Shown here piece after piece: positions 9,735 to 19,925 of a stretch of 64,000 bases of DNA; position 1 is the first letter of the stretch; each line of letters starts with the position of its first letter. The DNA comes from Geobacter sp. (GTDB lineage: Bacteria > Desulfobacterota > Desulfuromonadia > Geobacterales > Pseudopelobacteraceae). The notes beneath the pieces are model-generated. The model made no database searches. It was not told the origin of the DNA and was given only the letters and a program-made list of their open reading frames with translations. The DNA is taken from positions 1 to 64,000 of the forward strand of contig PJFB01000003.1 of assembly GCA_003574895.1 (NCBI GenBank), given 5' to 3'. Made by a program: the position numbers and the translations under genes.

Positions 9735-11482
9735 GATGATTCTCCTTCCGACAGCTGATTTGGGTTTAGCCGGTCCCGGCCATTCCAGTGGGACGGATTC
9801 CTTTGGCTGTAGGCAATAACCACAGCGCCAAGGGTTTGAAAAAAGGCATCCCTGCCGAACAGATCGGTGAGCCTTGAGCGGTCGAACTCCTGGCGCACTT
9901 CTTCGACAACTTCGCACATCACCAGCCTGATGCCCTGGCTGGCAAGATTACCTTGGAGCGTGCGCAGGGTTTCCGATGCCGTAAAATCCACATCATTGAC
10001 AGCGGCAGCATCTATGCAAAACCAGGACAAAGGCGGATCAGCGCTTCTGGCAAGTTCGACGATCTCATGATTAAGCACCTGGCTGTTGGCATAGTACATG
10101 TTGTGCATGAAGCGGTAGATCAAGAGGCCGGGCATGACCTGCATCTTTGAACCGATCGGCTGCTGGCGCCAGCCCTGGGTTTCGTCCGGGACGAGGAGCA
10201 TGTTCCTTACCAGATAGCCATGCCGGGTGTGTACGACCAGTGACAGGACAATGGCCAGCAGTATACTCTGCTCAACCCCCACAAAGACGACCACGGCTGC
10301 GGTTATCAGCGCCACCCAGAACTCCCAAGGCCGTTCCGTGCCGATCTTCTTCATGCCTTTGATGTCTATCAGTTCCACACCGATCAGGAAGACCACGGCC
10401 GAAAGCACCGAGTTCGGCATATAGGCCAAAGGACCGGTAAAAAAGAGCAGTACCATGAGGACAACGAAGCTGGCCATAAGCTGCGAAATCTGACTTTTCC
10501 CACCCGCGCTCTCCACCATCTGGGTCTTGGTAGGACTGCCGTTCACGACAAATGTTCCTGTCAGGCCGGCGCCGATATTGCCCAGGCACAGGCCCACCAG
10601 GTCCATGTTTTCGTCGAAGCGCTCGTTGTAGCGGTCGGCATAGGCGCGTGCAGTGGCCGCACTCTGGGAAAGGATAACCACGAACATGGCAAACGCCGTG
10701 GGCAAAAGCTTTTCGATAAGATTGATATCAATTGCCACTTCAGGGAGTCCAAGCTTCGGCAGGCCGCTCGGGACCGGGCCCAGGACACGGACCCCGTAGC
10801 TTTCCAGGTTGAACGCCCAACTTGCTATGATGGCGCCCATGACTGCCAGCAGTGCGCCTGGAACTTTCTTTGATACGTTGCGCAAAGCAACGACAACCAC
10901 CAGGACCGTAACCGCTACCATGAGGGCTGTAAAATTCGTCTGTTCAAGCTGTGCCACGGTGGCAGCCAGCTTGTGAATGGTGCCCGGGCCTTTGACGGAC
11001 AGATCGAGCATGCCTGGAATTTCTCCGACAGCCACCTGGATGCCTACCCCGGAAAGGAAGCCGACGAGCACGGTGCGTGACAGGAAGTCAGCCAGAAAGC
11101 CCAATCGGGCGATCCGGGCCAGGAGCAGGAAAACGGCTGCCATGAGGGCAAGAAGACCAGCCAGGGCAAGCCACTCGCCCGACCTCGGTGCCGCCATTCC
11201 GGTGATTCCGGAGGCGAGAATGGCCGCTGTTGCGGAATCGGCGCCCACCACGAGGTGTCTGGATGACCCGAATAGAGAGAAGAGCAGCATTGGGATAAGC
11301 ATCGTATAGAGACCGGTGATAACCGGCGTTCCGGAAATCTTCGTGTAGCCCATTACTTCAGGTATGGCAAGGGCAGCCAGCGTGATGCCGGCAATGACGT
11401 CGGCAGACACCCTGGGACCTTCGATGGGCAAAATCCCCTGAAATATGGAGAACCGGCTCGCTTTCGGATCTACATTTGCCAT
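9731..11482 (-). CDS. SulP-family anion transporter with C-terminal STAS domain
   Basis: Secondary anion carrier (sulfate, bicarbonate or similar) of the inner membrane. The protein has about 12 hydrophobic segments, the GLYTMLIP region near the N-terminus typical of SulP, NGSPTKTQMVESAGGKSQ in the core, and a STAS domain over roughly the last 130 residues (FCIDAAAVNDVDFTASETL). An alternative TTG start lies 15 nt upstream; the ATG used here has TAGGA at suitable distance. It forms a 4-nt-overlapping operon with the PPK2 gene and is divergent from kup. The transported anion cannot be assigned. Confidence 0.88.
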   Translation of the reverse strand: MANVDPKASRFSIFQGILPIEGPRVSADVIAGITLAALAIPEVMGYTKISGTPVITGLYTMLIPMLLFSLFGSSRHLVVGADSATAAILASGITGMAAPRSGEWLALAGLLALMAAVFLLLARIARLGFLADFLSRTVLVGFLSGVGIQVAVGEIPGMLDLSVKGPGTIHKLAATVAQLEQTNFTALMVAVTVLVVVVALRNVSKKVPGALLAVMGAIIASWAFNLESYGVRVLGPVPSGLPKLGLPEVAIDINLIEKLLPTAFAMFVVILSQSAATARAYADRYNERFDENMDLVGLCLGNIGAGLTGTFVVNGSPTKTQMVESAGGKSQISQLMASFVVLMVLLFFTGPLAYMPNSVLSAVVFLIGVELIDIKGMKKIGTERPWEFWVALITAAVVVFVGVEQSILLAIVLSLVVHTRHGYLVRNMLLVPDETQGWRQQPIGSKMQVMPGLLIYRFMHNMYYANSQVLNHEIVELARSADPPLSWFCIDAAAVNDVDFTASETLRTLQGNLASQGIRLVMCEVVEEVRQEFDRSRLTDLFGRDAFFQTLGAVVIAYSQRNPSHWNGRDRLNPNQLSEGESS

Positions 11483-11672
11483 TAAATTTCCTACCAACGG
11501 AACTTGGGCCTAAACCAAAACATCTGTTTTATAAGCGGGGCGGTCATCATTGGCAACCGCATAACAGCTGCAATGGCATTTCGGTCTTCATAAAAATCGT
11601 ACCCATGTCGAAATTGACCAAGTGTAACTTAATCAGGCATTTTTACAACCGCGGCTGCATTGCCAGGTAAAT

Positions 11673-11700
11673 TTGTCATTCATTACTTCCTTTGTATAAT
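11673..11700 (+). promoter_or_regulatory. Sigma-70-type promoter of kup, twin of the H+-ATPase promoter
   Basis: TTGTCA (11673-11678), 16-nt spacer, TATAAT (11695-11700). It matches the promoter at 6050-6077 in both boxes, spacing and adjacent bases. The predicted start near 11707 leaves a leader of about 190 nt before kup. Confidence 0.65.
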
Positions 11701-11706
11701 TGAAAG

Positions 11707-11898
11707 GCAAAAACGTGTCGCCGTTCGTGCGATTGCGAACAACAAGCAGGCCCCATGCCGGAGCGCTTGACATAAGGGGCGGATATGGGCTGGAAACCGG
11801 TAAATCAGGAGGTATGGACGGGGCCGAACAGTAAGGAAACTTTGCGGCGCCTGCTTATATGGGCCGAACCTCCTGCGGGCAATCCGTAATTGATACTC
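11707..11898 (+). promoter_or_regulatory. Long 5' leader of kup
   Basis: A GC-rich untranslated stretch with several short complementary segments and the 18-nt motif at 11720 shared with the H+-ATPase leader. The length suggests post-transcriptional control. I compared it mentally with the c-di-AMP (ydaO) and GEMM cyclic-dinucleotide riboswitches and did not find their conserved cores, so no class is assigned. The rest of the 416-bp divergent region holds nothing else I recognise. Confidence 0.3.
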
Positions 11899-13818
11899 AT
11901 GAAAGATTCCGGGCTAGAAAACATCGGCAGCGAAAAGCCGCAGACCGATCTTCACGGCCGCCAATTCTTCATAACGAGTCTGGCAGCGCTCGGGGTCGTT
12001 TATGGCGACATAGGAACAAGCCCACTCTATGCATTCAGGGAGTGTTTCCATGGCACCCATTCCCTGGCGCCGACTCCGGCCAACGTACTGGGAATACTAT
12101 CTCTCGTCTTCTGGGCCCTTACCCTGGTGATCTCCTTCAAATACCTGTTATTCCTGATGCGGGCCGACAACCGGGGTGAAGGCGGAATCCTGGCGCTGCT
12201 CGCCCTCCTGACGCCACGGCAACATCTTTCCCCCACCCAGAGACGTTACCTCCTGCCGCTGGGCCTGTTCGGGGCTGCCCTGCTCTACGGCGACGGGGTC
12301 ATAACCCCGGCCATATCGGTATTAAGCGCCATAGAGGGACTTAAAGTGGCTGCGCCGGCGCTCAAGGACTTTGTCATCCCAATAACCGTACTGATCCTCA
12401 TCACGCTCTTCCTATTCCAAAAACAGGGCACAACCAAGGTCGGAACAGTCTTTGGACCGATAATGGCAATCTGGTTCGCCACCATTGCACTGCTTGGCGT
12501 GGGCGGCATCCTTCGGGCGCCGGAGGTCCTGGCAGCGGTGAACCCGCTGCACGGCGCGCGCTTCTTTATAGACAACGGCCAGCTCGCCTTCCTGGTTCTC
12601 GGTTCGGTTTTTCTGGTGGTGACCGGGGGCGAGGCTCTCTATGCCGATATGGGGCATTTCGGCCCGCGTCCGATCCGCGTGGCGTGGTTCACATATGTCC
12701 TGCCGGCCCTGCTCCTCAACTATTTCGGCCAAGGGGCGCTGCTCCTGCTCCGCCCAGGGGAGGCAATCGATCCATTCTACCACTTGGCGCCGGGATGGGC
12801 GCTTTATCCCCTAATTTTCCTGGCAACGCTGGCAACGGTAATAGCCTCCCAGGCCGTCATATCCGGTGCGTTCTCCCTTACCCGCCAAGCCATGCAGTTG
12901 GGGTACAGCCCACGTTTCCGGCTGATCCAGACCTCGTCCGAAGAGATCGGGCAGGTCTATCTTCCGGCTGTAAACTGGGGATTGATGGCAACGACCATCG
13001 CACTGGTCTTTGGCTTCGGCTCTTCGACCAACCTGGCCGGAGCCTACGGTGTTGCCGTAACCACCACCATGGTCATCACAACTGTTCTTGCGTTTTTTCT
13101 GATGGTGAAGCGTTGGCATTGGAAGACAACATCGGCCGCTGCCCTGGCCTGCCTGTTTCTGTCCGTGGATCTCCCATTTTTTGGCGCAAACCTGCTCAAG
13201 ATCGACCATGGCGGTTGGTTTCCCCTCGTTGCCGGCGTAACGGTGTTTACCCTCATGACAACATGGCGACGGGGGCGGAAAGCTATCAATCAAATAGTGC
13301 GGGGGGATAAGGAAACTCTGGAGGACTTCATCAAAACTCTGGCCGGCGCCCCCCCGCACCGGGTGCCGGGAACAGCGGTTTTCATGACCGGACGCCCAAC
13401 CGGGACTCCACCCATGCTCTATCACCACCTGGCCCATAATCAGGTACTGCATGAGCAGACAATCATACTTACCGTACTGACGGAGGAGGTCCCGAGGGTG
13501 CCGGCAGCCGAACGGGTGACCGTAACAAAATTGGAGATGGGTTTTTACCGGGTCATTGTACGTTACGGCTTCATGCAGAGCCCCAACGTGCCGGTGGCAT
13601 TGCGCAAGTGCGAATCATACGGTCTGTCGGTGAATCTGGATCATGCCACCTACTACCTGGCACGGGAAAACATCATTTCTACCCCGCGCCAATCCGGGAT
13701 GATGCGCTGGCAGGAAAAACTCTTCTCCTTCATGTCCCGCAATTCCTTCGCAGCAACGGCTTTCTTCAACATTCCAGCCGAAAAGGTGGTCGAACTGGGG
13801 CAACAAGTGGAAATATAG
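11899..13818 (+). CDS. kup: Kup-type potassium uptake transporter
   Basis: Low-affinity K+ (probably K+/H+) uptake protein of the KUP/HAK/KT family, about 640 residues. Seen: the signature GVVYGDIGTSPLYAFRECF near the N-terminus, GALLYGDGVITPAISVLSA, about 12 membrane segments to residue 430, and a soluble C-terminal domain. Start: the ATG is 9 nt after an in-frame TTG and neither has a strong ribosome site, so the exact N-terminus is uncertain. It faces the sulP-ppk2 operon and converges with nhaA. The promoter shared with the H+-ATPase suggests coordinated membrane-potential and K+ control. Confidence 0.93.
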   Translation: MKDSGLENIGSEKPQTDLHGRQFFITSLAALGVVYGDIGTSPLYAFRECFHGTHSLAPTPANVLGILSLVFWALTLVISFKYLLFLMRADNRGEGGILALLALLTPRQHLSPTQRRYLLPLGLFGAALLYGDGVITPAISVLSAIEGLKVAAPALKDFVIPITVLILITLFLFQKQGTTKVGTVFGPIMAIWFATIALLGVGGILRAPEVLAAVNPLHGARFFIDNGQLAFLVLGSVFLVVTGGEALYADMGHFGPRPIRVAWFTYVLPALLLNYFGQGALLLLRPGEAIDPFYHLAPGWALYPLIFLATLATVIASQAVISGAFSLTRQAMQLGYSPRFRLIQTSSEEIGQVYLPAVNWGLMATTIALVFGFGSSTNLAGAYGVAVTTTMVITTVLAFFLMVKRWHWKTTSAAALACLFLSVDLPFFGANLLKIDHGGWFPLVAGVTVFTLMTTWRRGRKAINQIVRGDKETLEDFIKTLAGAPPHRVPGTAVFMTGRPTGTPPMLYHHLAHNQVLHEQTIILTVLTEEVPRVPAAERVTVTKLEMGFYRVIVRYGFMQSPNVPVALRKCESYGLSVNLDHATYYLARENIISTPRQSGMMRWQEKLFSFMSRNSFAATAFFNIPAEKVVELGQQVEI

Positions 13819-13926
13819 AATCCGTACGGATCAATGGCGCCATTGCCAAGCCTGATCAACATACTTTGCGCGTTGCCCGGAAACACTCGCGGCCATGCAG
13901 AGTGAAACCGCCGACAATATCCGCAT

Positions 13927-15075
13927 TCAACCTAACTTCCGTATCCCCATCATCCTTGCCGCGACAAAGGCCAGGGCCGCAATACCGACCGAAAACAACG
14001 CCCCCATCTTCGCTTCCTCCTGGAGAACGGATTCCACGAAGGCCTGGTCGGCGATGAAGAGCGACACTGTGAAGCCTATGCCTGCAATGATTCCCACCAG
14101 AAAAAGATGTCGTCGATTCATGCCATTGGGAAGATGAATGCCCAGCACTTCTCCAAGGAGGGAAAAAGCGAAGATACCGATGCATTTACCAAAAAGGAGT
14201 GCATCGAATACGAGCCAGGTCCCTGTGCCTATGGAGGAGAAACGGACCCCGGCGTTGACCAGTCCGAACATGAAAAGCCCGAAGTCCACGATGACCTTCC
14301 ACTCGTGCTCGAAAGTCGCCAAGGTCGAGGCGTCCTTCGCATCCACCTCGAAGAGTTCCTTGTTATCCCTGTGGATATGGGGAAGAAACGGCACGATCGG
14401 CACCAGGGCCAGGGCCGGATGCAGACTCGCACCATAAAGCCCGGCCCAGGAAAGCCCGCCCCCGAACAACATGTATGGCCAGTAGTTTTTCACGTCTTTC
14501 CGGCGCAGGGCCCAGGCAAACAACATCCCGGCACCGGTCAGAAACAGCCAGGCAGGTGCGGCCGGCAACAGGGGATCGGGATAGAAAATGGCAATAATGG
14601 CAAGCCCCATGGCGTCATCGGCAATTGCCAGGAGCAGGAGAAAGGAAATGGCCGGATGGTTGTTCCCGAGAATGATTCGCGCCACAAGCCAGGAAATGGC
14701 TATGTCGGTTGCGGTTGGAATGCCCCACCCATTGACCAGATCCGGCGAGCCGATGAAGTAGTTCAGGATGAAGTAGACGGCGACCGGACCGACCACCCCG
14801 CCAAAGGTGGCCAACAGAGGATTGAGCGCCTTCCCTACAGGGTGAAGATCCCCGCCGGGCAGGCAGCTTTGGGTAATCTCCGCGGCGGCAATGCCGAAGA
14901 ATATGACCATGAAGATGTCGTTGGTCAGGAAATGCACGCTGAGTGGGCCAAGGAGCGTGGCATGTACGAAGTGATGGTAACTTTCGTGGCCGAGGTTCGC
15001 CCAGACAAGGGCGATCACAACCCCGGCGATAAGTGGAACGGAGAATTCACGCAATAGATTGAAGCGTTTATTCAT
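13927..15075 (-). CDS. nhaA: Na+/H+ antiporter NhaA
   Basis: Electrogenic antiporter exporting Na+ for H+ at alkaline pH. The 382-residue protein has the usual 11-12 membrane segments and the ion-binding residues: D124 in TATDIAIS and the D153-D154 pair in AIADDAMGLAI, equivalent to the DD pair of the E. coli protein. GAGGGG lies 4 nt before the ATG. It is the last gene of a minus-strand run with the DUF389 protein, MscS and the CPA1 antiporter, giving two Na+/H+ exchangers in one likely operon. Confidence 0.95.
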   Translation of the reverse strand: MNKRFNLLREFSVPLIAGVVIALVWANLGHESYHHFVHATLLGPLSVHFLTNDIFMVIFFGIAAAEITQSCLPGGDLHPVGKALNPLLATFGGVVGPVAVYFILNYFIGSPDLVNGWGIPTATDIAISWLVARIILGNNHPAISFLLLLAIADDAMGLAIIAIFYPDPLLPAAPAWLFLTGAGMLFAWALRRKDVKNYWPYMLFGGGLSWAGLYGASLHPALALVPIVPFLPHIHRDNKELFEVDAKDASTLATFEHEWKVIVDFGLFMFGLVNAGVRFSSIGTGTWLVFDALLFGKCIGIFAFSLLGEVLGIHLPNGMNRRHLFLVGIIAGIGFTVSLFIADQAFVESVLQEEAKMGALFSVGIAALAFVAARMMGIRKLG

Positions 15076-15147
15076 GAGGCCCCTCGGGCGTGGCAGGTAA
15101 TCGTCGTGAATATGGGCCGATCAGGTCTAAAACGGATATCATCGTTG

Positions 15148-16764
15148 TTATTTTTGGTCCGGTTCAACCGTTACCCGCAGGTCCGCACCATGATCAGGAC
15201 CACGGGTGATGCTGATCGACGGGATATTCAACCCATTGACCAGATAATCTTTCAGGGAATCCAGGTCCCGTTTTTTGAGGGCGCCGTTATTGCGCGTGGT
15301 GCGCGGAGCGGTAATAACTATGTATTGTTCCAGGCCTTTCTCGGAAAGCTCCTTTAAAATCGCCAGGGCTTTGCGGCTTGCCTCGTCAGGTTTACCATCG
15401 CTGCCGAAGGTTATGGGGGGCAACAGTGGTACGGTGTCCACTTCCAGTGCCAGGGATTCACCCAGTTTTTTCTCCAGGGCAACCTTCAGCCAGCTTTGTT
15501 CCTCCTGGGAAAATGGATAATCCCGTGCAACCGTGACAGTAACCACAATCGGCTCGTTCTGATCCGAGAAAGTGGCGGTGCAGCCTTTAATCTTGTAGGG
15601 TTTGATGTACGACTCGATGTCGCGGCAACCGTCATTGAGCCGCACCATGGTCTTTTCGCGCAGGGTTGCCAATGTCTCCGGAAGCTGCGCCACAACCGGC
15701 AGGACCGCCCGGAGCGGGGCCGGATCCACAGCTCCGGAACGGACAACAACCTGCTCCAGATCCAGCGTGGCCGGAGTGCCAATCTGGGCGGTAAGTTCCT
15801 TTTCTATATCCTTCAGAATCTCGCTATCCACATACTTTACCGTATTGATTGAGGCCGCCACCAATAACTTGCCGTTTTCCCTGCTGATGGAAACATTCGT
15901 CAGCCGCGAATGTTTTTGGCGGTCCAAATGCGATTTCAGGATATTTTCCACCCTGCTGGTCAGATTCACCTTGCGGATGTCCGTCACAAGGGTCACCACC
16001 AGCGGGATGGAGATGATAACCAGCACGGAGCCCAGGATCTGGAACCGCCGCCTGGCCGGATAGCGGGATTCCTCAACCATGCTTCCCCTGAATCTCAAAA
16101 TATAGAAGACGACATTCGAACTGATCACGATTGCCACAAGGTTGGTGAAGAACAGCAAAAATCCGCCCACGGCCATGCCTAGTTGCCAAGTGCCAACACC
16201 GTATCCGACCACGCTCAACGGTGGAATGACCGCCGTGGCAACTGCAACCCCGGTGGTGGTAAAGAGGTAGTTTTTGCGGGTGCAGAGGGCCAGCGCCCCG
16301 GCCGTTCCGGCAAATACAGCTATCAGCAGATCGTAGATATTGGGGCGGGTGCGGGCCAGAATCTCGTGGGTGGCCCCCTTGAGAGGAGATATTAGCGTAA
16401 ACAGGGCTGCCACAAAGACGGTAATCAAGATACTGAGAGCAATGTTGCGTACCGCCCGGCGCGACAGGACAAGGTCCCCCATGGCAAAGGCCAGTCCCAG
16501 GGAAAAGATGGGCCCCATCAGCGGCGAGATCAGCATGGCGCCGATCACAACTGCCACACTGTTGGTTAGAAGCCCAAGGAGTGCTATCAGATTGGCCAGA
16601 ATGATGGATGAGAGATAATTGCCGGACAATTCGGTACGGCCGGCCAAGTCCGAGATAACATCGTGGTGCCTGATATCTTCGGTTTTTTCATCCAGATACC
16701 GTGAAAACAGAGTTGTCAGATGTTTCCAAATCGCTGAATGAGAGCTGTTTCGTTCTTCGGTCAT
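15148..16764 (-). CDS. DUF389-family membrane protein
   Basis: Poorly characterised inner-membrane protein of 538 residues. A cytosolic N-terminus is followed by a DUF389 membrane block (about residues 50-240; GAMLISPLMGPIFSLGLAFA is a family hallmark) with about five or six helices, then a long mixed alpha/beta C-terminal region resembling an OmpA/BON-like soluble domain only loosely. Known of the family: widespread, function unresolved. GGGG precedes the ATG. It lies 37 bp after mscS and 72 bp before nhaA, so a role in ion or envelope stress is inferred from context alone. Confidence 0.8.
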   Translation of the reverse strand: MTEERNSSHSAIWKHLTTLFSRYLDEKTEDIRHHDVISDLAGRTELSGNYLSSIILANLIALLGLLTNSVAVVIGAMLISPLMGPIFSLGLAFAMGDLVLSRRAVRNIALSILITVFVAALFTLISPLKGATHEILARTRPNIYDLLIAVFAGTAGALALCTRKNYLFTTTGVAVATAVIPPLSVVGYGVGTWQLGMAVGGFLLFFTNLVAIVISSNVVFYILRFRGSMVEESRYPARRRFQILGSVLVIISIPLVVTLVTDIRKVNLTSRVENILKSHLDRQKHSRLTNVSISRENGKLLVAASINTVKYVDSEILKDIEKELTAQIGTPATLDLEQVVVRSGAVDPAPLRAVLPVVAQLPETLATLREKTMVRLNDGCRDIESYIKPYKIKGCTATFSDQNEPIVVTVTVARDYPFSQEEQSWLKVALEKKLGESLALEVDTVPLLPPITFGSDGKPDEASRKALAILKELSEKGLEQYIVITAPRTTRNNGALKKRDLDSLKDYLVNGLNIPSISITRGPDHGADLRVTVEPDQK

Positions 16765-16801
16765 AATATCTGCCCCAATGTTTTAAAAACAGGACTTACC
16801 G

Positions 16802-18466
16802 CTACTCCGCATCCACCTTGCTGACCCTGAAGGGGGGCGGCTTATAGGAATCGGATAGGTATGACTCCGGTACCGTGGTCATATTGCCATCTCGCAGGGA
16901 CGAATAATGGGGGGACATGATTTCGACCCCGGCTTCATTGAACTTTTCCTGGATGTTCTGGTGCAGTTCTGAATACGTGCGGGCCATGACCGAAGGTTTA
17001 TCAGTGTAAGCGTTAATCTGATAGCTGACGTAGAAGTCATCGAGACTGGTCTGAAGAACAAACGGGGCCGGCAGCTCAAGTATGTTCTCGGTTGCCAGGG
17101 CCGCTGAAATCAGCAGTTCGTGCACCTGCCGCCAGGGAGCGTCATAGCCGATGGTCACGGTTGTATGAAGTATCAACCCGTAAGATTGAGCCGACGAGCT
17201 GAAATTTGTAATGTGACTTCCCAGGACCATGGCGTTGGGAACAGTGACATCAACGTTCTTGATGGTTCGTATGCGGGTGACCAGCAGAGTTTTTTCCACC
17301 ACGTCACCGACCGTGTCTGCGATCTTGACCCGGTCACCTAACTTAAATGCTCGCATATAGGTCAGGATCACACCGGCCACTATATTGGAAATGGCCGATG
17401 TTGACCCCAGCGAAAAGAGCACGCCGAGAAAAACCGATACACCCTTGAAGGCCGGCGAGTCAGATCCCGGCAAATATGGGAAAGCAACAACAGCAGCAAA
17501 GGCGATCATCAGAAAACGGACTATCTTGAAAGTGGGGTCGGCCCAATCGTGATAAAATCCCGGAATGGTAATGGTCTGTTTTTCAACCTCGGAAAACAGG
17601 AACTTGATGAACTTTATGGCGTAGTGAGTAACAGCGCCGATGACCAGCAGAAAGAATATATTGGGCAGGTAGGAGACAAAAGATAGCCCGACCTTCTCGA
17701 TGGGTGCCAGGATGTATTCAAAGAGCTGGGTCGCCATGCCGCGCGTCCAGGGGAAAAAACTCAGCACAAGCGGGATGTAGAGATAAAACAGCCCAAGCAT
17801 CAGAATCACGCGGATACCGCGGACCAATGAAATTATGAGCGCGGTGATCCTCTCTTCATTGACGACCTCGATTGACTGAATACGGATGGAACGAATGTAG
17901 GCCCCGCGCCAGGATTCAATGGTGGCAACGATTTTGGGAAGAAAGTGATTGATCACCGCGAGCGCGACTATCAGAGCCAGCGTGGCCAGCAAGCTGTACA
18001 GGGCGCCGAACAGTATGGTCCGCATGCTGTAAGCTTTGTTATGGGTAACCACGGCCATGCGGATCTTGGCTGCGTACTCTTCCGCCAATGCCAGGCGTGG
18101 TTTGTCTTCAGCCCGGGCATCAGCTTCAGTTACACTCATGAGAATCGTATCGCCGGCAACGATATCGGTGGTGGTTTCACTGTCCATCACTTTCAATGAC
18201 TCGGCATTGAACAGAGGGTCTTTTATGAGCTTTGCCAGCCGTGACGATACTGCTTTTGCCCGGTCTTCCGGTGAAAAGGAGAGGACCTTGGCTTTAATTG
18301 CGAGCAAAGGCTTGCCGTCAAGCTCGACCTGTGCCTCAGGCAATTGGGGAGCAATGCTTTTAACCGGTATCGGTGCCGAATCCACCGGTTTTTTTTGCGG
18401 TGCAGCGGATGCCATTGTCGCTGTCATCAGAATGAACAAGGCAAGCGATAACAATGTACGCACCAT
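16802..18466 (-). CDS. MscS-type mechanosensitive channel with signal peptide and periplasmic N-domain
   Basis: Predicted tension-gated channel releasing solutes on hypo-osmotic shock. A signal peptide (SLALFILMTATMASA) leads to an extracytoplasmic region of about 120 residues, several membrane helices, the pore helix and the MscS beta domain (SNIVAGVILTYMRAFKLGD then VDVTVPNAMVLGSHI), and a C-terminal alpha/beta domain. At 554 residues it is longer than E. coli MscS (286) because of the N-terminal extension. AGGAG lies 6 nt before the ATG. It is one of three MscS-related genes in this 15-kb stretch and is probably co-transcribed with its neighbours. Confidence 0.88.
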   Translation of the reverse strand: MVRTLLSLALFILMTATMASAAPQKKPVDSAPIPVKSIAPQLPEAQVELDGKPLLAIKAKVLSFSPEDRAKAVSSRLAKLIKDPLFNAESLKVMDSETTTDIVAGDTILMSVTEADARAEDKPRLALAEEYAAKIRMAVVTHNKAYSMRTILFGALYSLLATLALIVALAVINHFLPKIVATIESWRGAYIRSIRIQSIEVVNEERITALIISLVRGIRVILMLGLFYLYIPLVLSFFPWTRGMATQLFEYILAPIEKVGLSFVSYLPNIFFLLVIGAVTHYAIKFIKFLFSEVEKQTITIPGFYHDWADPTFKIVRFLMIAFAAVVAFPYLPGSDSPAFKGVSVFLGVLFSLGSTSAISNIVAGVILTYMRAFKLGDRVKIADTVGDVVEKTLLVTRIRTIKNVDVTVPNAMVLGSHITNFSSSAQSYGLILHTTVTIGYDAPWRQVHELLISAALATENILELPAPFVLQTSLDDFYVSYQINAYTDKPSVMARTYSELHQNIQEKFNEAGVEIMSPHYSSLRDGNMTTVPESYLSDSYKPPPFRVSKVDAE

Positions 18467-18514
18467 TTCAATCTCCTATTTGTCTAACATGACTACTGAA
18501 GAGGATGTTTCGTC

Positions 18515-19756
18515 TTATACGTCGGGATAGATTCGGTCCACAAGCCTGCCCAAGGTCATACCCTGAATGACTATGGAGAATACAACGACAATGTAGGTGA
18601 TGGTAATTATGGTCATCCTTTCCGGCACGGTCGGAATCGACAGGGCCAGCGCCACCGAAATGCCGCCGCGCAATCCGCCCCAGGTGAGAATTTTTACAGA
18701 TCCCCGGCTGAATGTCCTGAACGAACGCATGAGCAGCACCGCCCCTCCCACGCTGGCCCAACGGGCAAACAAAGTGATGATGATCGAAAGCAGTCCGGCA
18801 AAGAGCAGAGCCCTCGTAAATGGCATGACCAGCACTTCCAGGCCGATCAGCATGAAGAGCAGGGCATTGAGAATCTCGTCCACCAGCTCCCAGAAGTCGT
18901 CAAGGCGTGCGCGGGTAATTTCAGACATGGCAAAAGCACGGCCATGGTTGCCGATCAGCAAACCTGCCACCACAATGGCAATGGGACCGGAGGTATGTAT
19001 CCTGTCCGCCAGCGCATAACCGCCCATAACAAGTGCCAGCGTGATGATCACTTCCACCTGGTAGTTGTTCACCCGCTTGAGCATCTGGTAGGATAATACT
19101 CCGATCGCCAGCCCCAACAAGACGCCTCCGACCGCTTCCTCAATAAAAAGCAATGCCACCCTGCCCACGGTAACTTCGCCGCCGCCCTGTGCAAGCTCAA
19201 GGATGATCAGAAACACCACCACGCCAATGCCGTCATTGAATAGCGATTCCCCGGCAATCTTGGTTTCCAGGTCCTTGGGAACTCCGGCCGTCTTGAGAAT
19301 GCCGATGACGGCGACCGGGTCGGTCGGCGAGATCAGGGCCCCAAACAGCAGACAGTAGATGAATGAAGCCGGTATCCCCAGAAAACCCAGCATGATCCAG
19401 GCAAGAACGCCGATTATGAAGGCAGAAACGACTATGCCTGCCGTGGCCAGCACGGTTATGGCCCATTTCTGGCTGGTCAGATCATCGAGCTTGATATGCA
19501 TTGCACCGGCAAAGAGAAGAAACGATAACATGCCATGTAACAGCGCCTGGTTAAAATCGATAGTCGCCAATATCCGGGCAACCTTGGCTTGGCCTATATC
19601 CAGCCCCAAGCCACCCATGGTAACAATTCCCAGAGAGACTACCAGGGCAGTGAACATCACTCCGATGGTGGTCGGCATATGAAGCACCCGGTAGTTGATG
19701 TAGCTGAACAGTGCCGTCAGCACCATCAGTATGGCTGTTATTTCAAATAAATCCAT
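18515..19756 (-). CDS. CPA1-family Na+(K+)/H+ antiporter
   Basis: Monovalent cation/proton antiporter of 413 residues with about 12 membrane helices. Seen: TDP at 145-147 in ISPTDPVAVIG, and AGESLFNDGIGVVVF around E170-D175, both hallmarks of the NhaP/NHE-type CPA1 fold. No long cytosolic tail is present. It is the first gene of the four-gene minus-strand run ending with nhaA. The 169-bp gap upstream, to the TreS-maltokinase stop, probably holds the operon promoter, but I could not pick convincing boxes. Confidence 0.9.
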   Translation of the reverse strand: MDLFEITAILMVLTALFSYINYRVLHMPTTIGVMFTALVVSLGIVTMGGLGLDIGQAKVARILATIDFNQALLHGMLSFLLFAGAMHIKLDDLTSQKWAITVLATAGIVVSAFIIGVLAWIMLGFLGIPASFIYCLLFGALISPTDPVAVIGILKTAGVPKDLETKIAGESLFNDGIGVVVFLIILELAQGGGEVTVGRVALLFIEEAVGGVLLGLAIGVLSYQMLKRVNNYQVEVIITLALVMGGYALADRIHTSGPIAIVVAGLLIGNHGRAFAMSEITRARLDDFWELVDEILNALLFMLIGLEVLVMPFTRALLFAGLLSIIITLFARWASVGGAVLLMRSFRTFSRGSVKILTWGGLRGGISVALALSIPTVPERMTIITITYIVVVFSIVIQGMTLGRLVDRIYPDV

Positions 19757-19925
19757 GGTCCGCCAATATTATCTTCACGAAAATGGAAATTTAAACGCCA
19801 ACGTTTTCATTGAGTTCCCGCCATCCGCATATTTATGCACCGAAATACCAACAGGCTGGAACATTAGGAAGTCAATATCACTTTGACGGCAGGGCCTTCA
19901 AAGTGTTCGCGATCTCTTGCAAACA

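Noticed and set aside
11707-11898. ydaO-type c-di-AMP riboswitch before kup
   Set aside because: The conserved core sequences were not found; assigning it would be guesswork.
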